This document shows, piece after piece, positions 54,617 to 61,824 of a stretch of DNA of 64,000 bases; the first letter of the stretch is position 1, and every line of letters begins with the position of its first letter. Origin of the DNA: Arthrobacter sp. APC 3897. Its GTDB lineage: Bacteria > Actinomycetota > Actinomycetes > Actinomycetales > Micrococcaceae. The position numbers and the translations under genes were made by a program. The stretch spans positions 21,880-85,879 of the forward strand of contig NZ_JASDDG010000006.1 of assembly GCF_030407495.1 (NCBI RefSeq), in the 5' to 3' direction. The notes under the pieces were generated by a model. It did no database searches and was not told the DNA's origin. It worked only from the letters and a program-made list of their open reading frames with translations.

Positions 54617-55309
54617 TCAGATGGGTGACGGGGGCTGGCTTTTTTGGGCCAGGAAGGCGTTGAGCGTGTTGGTGCGGTGCGCGCGGGCGGCGTGCTCGAC
54701 GTCGGACGCCGGGGCGCCGGATTCGATCAGGTTCAGCAGGTTCTCGTGTTCTTCCACCGAGGCGTGAGCCCGGCCCGGCACGTACCCGAAGGTGGAGGTG
54801 CGCATCCGGGCCAGCCGTGTCCATCCCCGGTGGACGAGGTCCAGGATGTGCGGGTTGGGGCAGGGCCCGTACAGCAGGGCGTGGAACTCGGTGTTCAGCT
54901 GGGTGAACCGGATTGGATCGAAGTCCGCCAGCACCTCGCGCATCCGCTTGTTCAGGTCCCGGGCCTGCGCCAGTTCCTCCGCGCCGATGCCCGGAGCGGC
55001 CAGCGCAGTGGCCGCACCCTCGATGATGCTGAGGGTCTGCATGGTGTGCAGGTAGAGATCCGGGTCAATGCCGGCCACCGTGGCACCGACGTTGTGCTCG
55101 AAGTTCACCAGTCCTTCGGCTTCGAGCCGGCGGATGGCTTCGCGCACAGGGACCACGCTGAACCCCATGTCGGTGGCGATGCTGCTGAGCACCAGGCGGT
55201 ATCCTGGGCTCATTGCGCCGCCCAGGATGCGGTCCTTGAGCTGGGCGTAGGCCTGCTCCGACTTGGAACCGGTGCCTGCTTCCGTGCTGCTGCTGGACGC
55301 GGTGCTCAC
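54617..55309 (-). CDS. GntR-family regulator, FCD type
   Basis: A 230-residue regulator. A GntR winged helix covers about residues 17-80 (AYAQLKDRILGGAMSPGYRLVLSSIATDMGFSVVPVREAIRRLEAEGLV). A C-terminal all-helical FCD effector domain with metal-binding His residues (NTEFHALLYG, EEHENLL) follows. The GTG start overlaps the TGA of the FAH-RraA gene (GTGA). It is inside the operon it probably controls, through the palindromes at 56799-56816. Confidence 0.9.
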   Translation of the reverse strand: MSTASSSSTEAGTGSKSEQAYAQLKDRILGGAMSPGYRLVLSSIATDMGFSVVPVREAIRRLEAEGLVNFEHNVGATVAGIDPDLYLHTMQTLSIIEGAATALAAPGIGAEELAQARDLNKRMREVLADFDPIRFTQLNTEFHALLYGPCPNPHILDLVHRGWTRLARMRTSTFGYVPGRAHASVEEHENLLNLIESGAPASDVEHAARAHRTNTLNAFLAQKSQPPSPI

Positions 55310-56781
55310 GCCTGTTCCGCCGCCCAGGCCTCGTACTTTTCCTTCCACGCGGCGTTCATCGGGTAGAGCCCGTCCACGCTGTGGCCGGCCCTGACCATCT
55401 CGGCGATGAACTCTTCCTGGTGTTCCTGGACGATGCAGGCCTCCACCAGTTCCTCGGCGATGGCCGGCGGGATGACCAGGATGCCGTCGTCGTCGGCCAC
55501 AATGATGTCACCGGGCTGGACGGTGGAGCCGCCGCAGGCGATGGTGATGTCCGTGTCCCAGGGGATGTGCCGGCGGCCGAGCACTGCCGGGTGCGGGTTG
55601 GCGCAGTAGACGGGCAGGTCGAAGCTAGCCACCGTGGAGTAGTCGCGGACGCCGCCGTCGGTGATGATGGCTGCGGCGCCGTTGCTGATCGCACGCAGGG
55701 CGAGGATGTCGCCCAGGGTTCCGGTGCCCTTTTCGCCGCGGGCTTCCATGACCAGGACTTCACCGTCGCGGACTGAGTCGATGGCGCGTTTCTGGGCGTT
55801 GTAGCCGCCGCCGTGGGTCTTGAAGAGGTCTTCGCGGTTGGGGACAAAGCGCAGGGTGCGGGCGGTGCCAACCACCTTGCGTCCGGTCTTGGTGCCGGTG
55901 AGGCCGTCGATGGAGACGTTGTTCAGGCCGCGGGCGCGCATCTGCGAGGACAGAGTGGCGGTGGCGACGGATTCCAGCTTGGCCTTCAGCTCCGGGGTGA
56001 GGGTTTTCTGCTCTTCCTCGGGCTTGAGCCCCGCCTTTTCGGCGGAGCCCCACGCTTCTTCGCGCTGCTTGTCGTCAATCTTGGGCTGTGCCCCGAAGGC
56101 GGCCAGCGCCGTCGTGCCCTCCGTGACGGTGGTGGTGAGGCGGCCGGTGGTCTTGCCCGTGCCGGGGACATCCACTTCGATTTCCAGGACGTCGCCGGGG
56201 ACGGCCACGGAGGCGCCAGCCGGGGTGCCGGTGAGGATCATGTCCCCGGGCTCGAGGGTGAGGAGCTGGGAGAGGTCTGCGACCAGCTGACTAAAGGGGA
56301 AAAGCAGGTCTGCGGTGGTGTCATCCTGGGCGAGCTCGCCGTTGACCCAGGTGCGGATGCGCAGTGCTGCGGGGTCCACGTCGGCGGCGTCCAGAATGGC
56401 GGGGCCTACGGGGGTGAAGCCGTCGCCGCCCTTGGAACGGAGGTTGGAGCCCTTGTCGGCCCAGCGCAGATCGTATACGCCCAGGTCATTGCTGGCGGTC
56501 ACTCCCCCGACGTAGCTCCAGGCGTCTTCGACGGAAACGCGGCGGGCGGTCTTGCCGATGATCAGGGCGATTTCGCCTTCGAAGCCGAGCAGTTCGCAAC
56601 CGGCCGGGCGTTCCACCGTGCCGCCGCTGAGGGCGAGGGAAGAGCCGGGCTTGAGGAAGTAGGAGGGCTGCTCCGGGGTGCGTCCGCGTTCTGCCGCCCG
56701 GCTGGGGTAGTTGATGTGGACGGCGATGACCTTACCGGCCTGCTTCAGCGTGTCCGTGGTGGCTACGTTGCTCGGGGACAT
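55306..56781 (-). CDS. Bifunctional FAH-domain (HpaG-like) - RraA-like fusion protein
   Basis: A 491-residue fusion. Residues about 15-225 form a fumarylacetoacetate-hydrolase domain with GFEGEIALIIGKTARRVSVEDAWSYVGGVTASNDLG and a metal-binding Glu/Glu/Asp set, as in HpaG. Residues about 265-465 form an RraA/HMG-aldolase-like domain with GTGTLGDILALRAISNGAAAIITDGGVRDYSTV near 350-378. In E. coli HpaG, two FAH halves decarboxylate 5-oxopent-3-ene-1,2,5-tricarboxylate and isomerise the product; here the second half is RraA-like instead. It is the first gene of the operon, with AGGAG upstream of the ATG. Confidence 0.88.
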   Translation of the reverse strand: MSPSNVATTDTLKQAGKVIAVHINYPSRAAERGRTPEQPSYFLKPGSSLALSGGTVERPAGCELLGFEGEIALIIGKTARRVSVEDAWSYVGGVTASNDLGVYDLRWADKGSNLRSKGGDGFTPVGPAILDAADVDPAALRIRTWVNGELAQDDTTADLLFPFSQLVADLSQLLTLEPGDMILTGTPAGASVAVPGDVLEIEVDVPGTGKTTGRLTTTVTEGTTALAAFGAQPKIDDKQREEAWGSAEKAGLKPEEEQKTLTPELKAKLESVATATLSSQMRARGLNNVSIDGLTGTKTGRKVVGTARTLRFVPNREDLFKTHGGGYNAQKRAIDSVRDGEVLVMEARGEKGTGTLGDILALRAISNGAAAIITDGGVRDYSTVASFDLPVYCANPHPAVLGRRHIPWDTDITIACGGSTVQPGDIIVADDDGILVIPPAIAEELVEACIVQEHQEEFIAEMVRAGHSVDGLYPMNAAWKEKYEAWAAEQA

Positions 56782-57364
56782 GTCTCTCCTGGATCAAGTA
56801 CGAAATCGTATATGATGAGGATTACATGTGTAGTGGGTCACGTCAAGCGGTGGGGCTGCTCCTTACCCAACCGAATCCCCCACCCACTTCACAAACCGAC
56901 GGATGCCGGATGACTAAACCAAAAGTGTCTTACATCAAAGGGCTGCCTCAAGCAGCTCGATGATTAGTTCCAATGCATAGCCGCGAGACACTCAGCGTGG
57001 CCAAGACTGCACGATCGCAGCAGTCTCACTGCCCGGCGTCCCGCAACCCATAGGTTTCAAGACGAGGCGGCGCCGCGCTGCGGGCGGTGGACATACCGCC
57101 AGTTTCCAAGCTGGCAAGCGTGACCTGTCGCCAGCTATCCGCAGGAGCGTCCTCTCCCGGTCCCGGGAGTGTTCCATGACGTCCCCCCATGGGTCAGAAT
57201 CCACTGCACCGCCACATTATCGCGATGTGTGTTTCGTACTTGGATTGTTCCGGCGGGGGACGCAGCTTGGTCTGAGGCGAAACCTTGGGTTGCAAAAGTT
57301 CGTTTTAGACTCCATCTCTACCGCCGTGACGCCGTTACCGGGTGAAGGGGACTACTTTGAGTAG
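56782..57364. other. Intergenic region at left edge of low-GC island
   Basis: It contains the promoter/operator of the homoprotocatechuate operon at its left. The GC content then falls. A 62-codon plus-strand frame at 57176-57364 ends in TAG directly abutting the SIR2-like ATG; it has no recognisable domain and may be only a leader frame. No tRNA, integrase or attachment repeat was found. Confidence 0.45.
56799..56816. promoter_or_regulatory. Candidate GntR operator upstream of the homoprotocatechuate operon
   Basis: Two overlapping palindromes lie 18-35 bases before the first start codon: TACGA-AA-TCGTA (56799-56810) and ATCGTATATGAT (56805-56816, one mismatch pair). The latter resembles the ATnGTATACnAT pattern bound by FCD-type GntR proteins. 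They sit between a TTGACG-like box further upstream and the ribosome-binding site. Confidence 0.5.
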
Positions 57365-58783
57365 ATGACAAGTTCTCCACCGCGTCGCCCTGTTTACGTT
57401 TTGGGCGCAGGGTTTTCAAAAGCGATCAGTTCAGCGATGCCAATCACGAATGAGCTCGGCCAGGCCCTGCGGGCCCGCCTCTCACACGAGGTTGATTTTG
57501 ACTTGTACCCGAACCAAACGTTCGAGGATTGGCTCACGCTACAAATCACTCCCCTCCCCTTTCTGCAAGGGTTTGAAAACTCTCGGCGCTCAGCAAACGC
57601 GGCTCGTGTTATCGCAGAAATTGCTCAAGTACTCGATGAAAAGGTCGAGGACGCATCCTCTAGCGTCAGCGAACTTTGGCTCCAACAACTCGTGGCTCTT
57701 TGGCATGCAGAGCGAGCGGTGGTTCTCACATTCAATTACGACACCCTGCTTGAGCGTGCTGTGAATGACAACCCTCCATCGATCATCGACCCTACGGGAC
57801 ATGCACGCCACATTCTCGGCGATCACGTTGTCTTTCCTGCCCCCTCACCTCCACCCGTCCAGTTAGCTGACGATATGACCGCCAGTCATAGTGACGAATC
57901 CTTCGAGATACTTAAGCTACACGGATCCCTCACCTGGTACTGGGCTGCAAATGACTCCAGCGGATCGACACTTATCAGAGTGCGTGAAAAAAAGGGTTAT
58001 GGGGCGAACACTGCACTGACGACTGAGACAGATTTTCTAGGTATTACAAGCTTGGATCGATATCTGATTCCTCCGATCACTAGTAAAGATGGTTACTACG
58101 GCTCATACCTTGCTAATTCGATTTGGCGTAAGGCCCGTTCCTACATCTCCTCCGCATCTGCTCTAACACTTATCGGTTACTCGCTACCCCCTGAAGACCG
58201 AGCAGCGAGTCAGCTAATGGCTCAGGCCCCTGCTAACACCCCGTTTTACGTAGTCGACCGAGCACCCGGTTCTGTGGACACTCCAGCTTCTGTTCTAGGG
58301 AATCTGACACGCCTCGGCATCAGTGGCAAGGCCGCCGGGACAGGGCCTGAATGTCTGCCCGATTTCGTCTCGAAAAAGATCCAAGAAGCAATTCAACGCC
58401 TGCCTGAGGCTCCTGAGTTCCAGCTTCCCGACAGCAACTCTTGGGATGTTGTGGTCGCAGTAGCTGAAGGTCAGTCTTGGTGGGCATCGGCATTTACCTA
58501 CATGCTCCAATGGAATGAGCAGGAAGGTCACTTCGAGGCCGCCCAACTCGGTTACGACCTGATGACAACCGAGAGGCCATACAGCGAGATTCTAGGGCTG
58601 GAGGCGCCTTCGGCTGGATCAGGTCCTTTGACCGTGGCACAACTCCGGCACCACGTGGACGGCGGTAAGCCGCTTACTTTCAAACGCCCACATTCCAACG
58701 GCATGGCGGTCTGCATAGGCGTAAATAAGCTGACCATACGTTCTAAAGAACTGCTCGAATTGAAATGGGCTCCGTACTCGTAA
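57365..58783 (+). CDS. SIR2-like domain protein, candidate anti-phage effector
   Basis: A 472-residue soluble protein. Residues about 8-285 are a SIR2-like NAD-binding domain: GAGFSKA (14-20), FNYDTLLE (123-130, with Asn124 and Asp126), KLHGS (184-188, His186) and LIGYSLPPEDR (269-279). These match the nucleotide-loop, Asn and catalytic-His positions of defence-type NADases rather than those of zinc-containing deacetylase sirtuins (no CxxC). The C-terminal region (about 330-472) is unassigned. GC and codon usage (many TTT, AAA, TCT) differ from neighbours, indicating transfer. The ribosome-binding site GAAGGGG is about 15 bases from the ATG, so coupling to the preceding short frame is possible. 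Confidence 0.82.
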   Translation: MTSSPPRRPVYVLGAGFSKAISSAMPITNELGQALRARLSHEVDFDLYPNQTFEDWLTLQITPLPFLQGFENSRRSANAARVIAEIAQVLDEKVEDASSSVSELWLQQLVALWHAERAVVLTFNYDTLLERAVNDNPPSIIDPTGHARHILGDHVVFPAPSPPPVQLADDMTASHSDESFEILKLHGSLTWYWAANDSSGSTLIRVREKKGYGANTALTTETDFLGITSLDRYLIPPITSKDGYYGSYLANSIWRKARSYISSASALTLIGYSLPPEDRAASQLMAQAPANTPFYVVDRAPGSVDTPASVLGNLTRLGISGKAAGTGPECLPDFVSKKIQEAIQRLPEAPEFQLPDSNSWDVVVAVAEGQSWWASAFTYMLQWNEQEGHFEAAQLGYDLMTTERPYSEILGLEAPSAGSGPLTVAQLRHHVDGGKPLTFKRPHSNGMAVCIGVNKLTIRSKELLELKWAPYS

Positions 58784-59358
58784 ACACTGCAACCTGCACC
58801 ATACAATCCTATTCTTGGCTTTAGGCGTTGACTCATTCAAAAGTCATAATTCTGGGCTGCCCCTTGCACACTAGGCCACACGTGGCAACTAACCTGAACA
58901 GATTCGATCGTGTGCTGTGCCTTCCTGGTGAAGTCCGGGTGGACGCCCTGACCAGGACGGAGCAGCCATGCAAAGACGCTTTTCCCTATTTCGCTTCTCC
59001 CGAGGCAAGACGGTGGCGTTGCCTCTGATGCCACTCAGTTACTACGTTCTCGAATGGGTAAACAGCTCCTTTGTACCGCGGAAATCCTCCAGCTCCCCTA
59101 CTCGTTGCTCTCAAAGAGCGTCCTCGCGTTCCTTCTTCGGCGGCGTCAGTCAACGCGGCACATGGGCGTCCAAGTGGGGGCTAGGCGGGCTGGATCGGGC
59201 ACGTATGCCACTCCCTAAGGTGCTGGCGGTTGTTATTCCAGATCTGAAAGGCTCCGGCAGCAGGGGCCGCGTAGAGAGTGCGAGCGTGCTATTGCCACCC
59301 GTTTTGTCTTCAGGTTAGTAGACTCAAGGCACGTTCATACGAGGGGGATGGGTTTCAT
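58784..59358. other. Intergenic low-GC region with one doubtful frame
   Basis: A 116-codon plus-strand frame at 58968-59318 starts at an ATG with GGACGGAG upstream (MQRRFSLFRFSRGK...). It is Ser/Arg-rich and shows no domain; coding status is doubtful. Nothing else is recognisable. Confidence 0.35.
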
Positions 59359-59970
59359 ATGGTTTGTACTGCGCGAGTAAAGGGGCACCGGGCAGGGTCC
59401 GCAGCTGGCATGAAGTGTCCTGGTCCTTGCTTTGGTTCGGCCTCCACACAGCCCACCCCACCGCCCTCTCCTTCTCCTTCTCCTTCTCCTTCTCCTTCTC
59501 CTTCTCCTTCTCCTTCTCAGAAGAAAGCAGGGATGATCCGCGATCAGCTAGTAAAGGCTGGGTGGGATGTTGCCCTCTCGAAGGACCTGACTGTCGTTCT
59601 TTGGAATTCCGTTGCCGGTGCTATTACTAAGAGCCCTAACTGGCGCGGAAACTCTGGCCACTGGTTATGCGTGATGCTGGCTGACGCCGTTGATGCCATT
59701 GATCCTGGGACAGTTGCAGAGAATGTGGGGAGCTTATTCGAGGCCGCTCTTGTTGACCGCGGGGTGACGCCATGGGTAGCGGTCATCGTCGGGCGAGGAA
59801 TAGCTAAAGCGACTGAGCAAACACTTTCCACCATGGATCCGGCGGAACAGCTGCGTCTGGGATTGCTTGTTGTCGCCATATGCTTGTGTCCTCGTCCAGA
59901 GAAATGCCCGGAGGAAAACAGACTGACGTTACCCATCTTCCAGTCGACCGTGGAGTTTCCGTCACCTTGA
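59359..59970 (+). CDS. Hypothetical protein with Ser-Pro repeat
   Basis: About 203 residues. It has a short Cys-containing N-terminus (MVCTARVKG..., KCPGPCFG), then (Ser-Pro)8 encoded by a TCTCCT microsatellite, then an approximately 150-residue domain (GMIRDQLVKAGWDVALSKDLTVVLWNSVAGAITK...; SLFEAALVDRGVTPWVAVIVGRGIAKATEQTL...) that I do not recognise. GAGGGGG precedes the ATG. The gene is within the low-GC island and probably acquired. The first 40 residues may not be translated if ATG 59410 is used. Confidence 0.5.
   Translation: MVCTARVKGHRAGSAAGMKCPGPCFGSASTQPTPPPSPSPSPSPSPSPSPSPSQKKAGMIRDQLVKAGWDVALSKDLTVVLWNSVAGAITKSPNWRGNSGHWLCVMLADAVDAIDPGTVAENVGSLFEAALVDRGVTPWVAVIVGRGIAKATEQTLSTMDPAEQLRLGLLVVAICLCPRPEKCPEENRLTLPIFQSTVEFPSP
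59467..59514 (+). repeat. Hexanucleotide microsatellite (TCTCCT)8
   Basis: Eight exact TCTCCT units, followed by a partial ninth (TCTCAG). They are in frame with the hypothetical gene and encode alternating Ser-Pro. A unit gain or loss changes the length by two residues without a frameshift. Confidence 0.95.
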
Positions 59971-60017
59971 TGGTCAGTTCACCATGCCCTATGACTAGGC
60001 CGAAATTCGGTGTGGTC

Positions 60018-60596
60018 TCACGAGATAACGCTGATCGCGGAGATCCCGGAAGATGCGCATGAATATCTCTCCGGTGCCCACATACTCACGCAGCGTCGAA
60101 CCAGGTGCACCCGGCCGGCGCGAAGAATGTCGTCGACTTTCTCATCAATCGCCGCAAGGTAATCGGTGATTTCATCCATGGTCTGCTGCATGGCAACTTG
60201 AGCCATCACTCCCGCCGCACCTGCCAGCAAAGCGGGGTTGGCCAGTTGAGAGGCGGGGCCCTTGGAGAACTGGACAATGGCCCTGATGCCTCCTGACTGC
60301 CCCTTTGCCTGAACTACGCCCATACTGAGCCCCGTTTTGGAGTTTGTCATGAGGCCGTACTTCGTGATGGCCCGGGCAGACTCCTCCGTCAGTTTCACCC
60401 AGCGGCCGGAGCCTGCGGCAAGGTGGGATCCCATTTCTGCGATGCCTGCCGCCTTGCCCAGTTTCGGGCCGATCCGGTTCAGACCGAGATCCCTGGACTG
60501 CAGGTTTTCGGATGCAAGGAACCGCTCAACCGCAACCGGGTCCCCGATGACCGCAAGGCCGTCTCCATCATTGATCAGCTGGATCGAATCATCCAC
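60018..60596 (-). pseudogene. 3'-truncated hypothetical gene at island edge
   Basis: A 192-residue frame. The first roughly 155 residues have the composition and GC of the host (SRDLGLNRIGPKLGKAAGIAEMGSHLAAGSGRWVKLTEESARAI... then MQQTMDEITDYLAAIDEKVDDILRA). They look like the N-terminal part of a longer cytosolic protein. After DDILRA the translation becomes nonsense-like and basic/Cys-containing. Another frame over 59995-60108 reads LREYVGTGEIFMRIFRDLRD..., possibly a fragment of a second gene. The break near 60120 probably marks the island boundary. Confidence 0.6.
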
Positions 60597-60704
60597 CGCC
60601 CGGCTCCCGTGTTCTGAGGAAAATGCTCAATTGCTGGAACATTCTCTCCCGGACACCCCAAATGCCAGGCTCGAATCGCCGCAGGGGGCTACCCCGCCGG
60701 CAGG

Positions 60705-61724
60705 TCAGGGAGTCAGCAGCACCTTGACAGCGCGGCGCTCGTCCATCGCCCGGTAGCCCTCCGCCGCGTCGGCAAGAGGAAGCGTCAGGTCGAAAACCCG
60801 GCCGGGGTCAATCTGCCGGCCCCAGATCCGCTGAATCAGGTCAGGCAGGAAGCGCCGCACGGGAGCTGGGCCTCCGAGCATATGGATCTCGGCAAAGAAC
60901 AATTCCAGCCCGGGAAGAGCGACGTCATGAGAGACGCCCACAAAGCCCATGTGGCCGCCCGGCCGGGTGGAGCGCACAGCCTGCATCATTGACTCCTGCG
61001 TACCCACGGCCTCCACCACCGAATGGGCGCCGAGCCCGTTGGTCAGATCCTTGAGTTCAGCCACCCCGGCGTCACCGCGTTCGGCGATGATGTCGGTGGC
61101 ACCGAAGTCACGGGCGAGCTGCTGGCGCTCGGGGTGCCGGCTAAACGCAACAATGCGCTCGGCGCCGAGCTGCTGCGCCGCAAGGACGGCCAACAGTCCG
61201 ACGGCGCCGTCACCCACCACGGCGACGGTTTTGCCGGGGCCGGCCTCAGCCGCCACGGCACCGAACCAGCCGGTTCCCAGGACATCGGAGGCAGCCATCA
61301 GTGAGGGCAGCAGGTCCGCCGGCGGAGCCTCCGGGGTGGCCACCAGGGTGCCGTCCGCCAGCGGAATCCGGGCGAACTGCGCCTGGGTGCCCAGCGTCCC
61401 CATGGGCACGGCATTGACGCAGCGGCTCTGGTAACCGGCACGGCAGATCTCGCACGTGTTGTCAGAAGCCCAGAAGGAACCCACCACGAAATCCCCGGGC
61501 TTGACGCTCCGCACGTCCGGCCCAACCTCCTCCACCCAGCCGACGTATTCATGTCCCATGGGTGCGGGCCGGACCTCCTCGATGCCCCGGTACGGCCAGA
61601 GGTCCGAACCGCAGATGCAGGTCGCGGCCAGCCGGATCACCGCGTCGGTCGGTTCCTCAATCACGGGATCGGCCCGGTCCTCAACACGGACGTCTCCGGG
61701 GGCATGCAGTACTACGCCACGCAT
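60705..61724 (-). CDS. Zinc-dependent alcohol dehydrogenase family protein
   Basis: A 339-residue medium-chain dehydrogenase/reductase. Catalytic zinc residues are in CICGSDLWPYRG (Cys) and MGHEYVGWVEEVG (His-Glu). The structural-zinc-like loop is DNTCEICRAGYQSRC (three Cys). The Rossmann motif AVVGDGAVGLLAVLAAQ is near residue 170. It oxidises or reduces an alcohol/aldehyde with NAD(P); the substrate is unknown. AGAAGGAG precedes ATG 61724. It is monocistronic, just outside the island. Confidence 0.9.
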   Translation of the reverse strand: MRGVVLHAPGDVRVEDRADPVIEEPTDAVIRLAATCICGSDLWPYRGIEEVRPAPMGHEYVGWVEEVGPDVRSVKPGDFVVGSFWASDNTCEICRAGYQSRCVNAVPMGTLGTQAQFARIPLADGTLVATPEAPPADLLPSLMAASDVLGTGWFGAVAAEAGPGKTVAVVGDGAVGLLAVLAAQQLGAERIVAFSRHPERQQLARDFGATDIIAERGDAGVAELKDLTNGLGAHSVVEAVGTQESMMQAVRSTRPGGHMGFVGVSHDVALPGLELFFAEIHMLGGPAPVRRFLPDLIQRIWGRQIDPGRVFDLTLPLADAAEGYRAMDERRAVKVLLTP

Positions 61725-61824
61725 GGTGTCTCCTTCTGCCGGTGAATTCTCTCCCTTCCAAGAACAGCACCCGCGCAGACGCTCCGGTAGATCCCGGACC
61801 TTTGGTTCGGCCCGTTCGCGGTTT

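Noticed and set aside
56782-57364. Attachment site or integrase for the low-GC island
   Set aside because: No tRNA gene, integrase, transposase or flanking direct repeat could be found by eye at either edge.
59467-59514. Possible CRISPR or phase-variation tract
   Set aside because: The units are six bases with no spacers, so it is not CRISPR. A hexamer does not shift frame, so on/off phase variation by frameshift is excluded.
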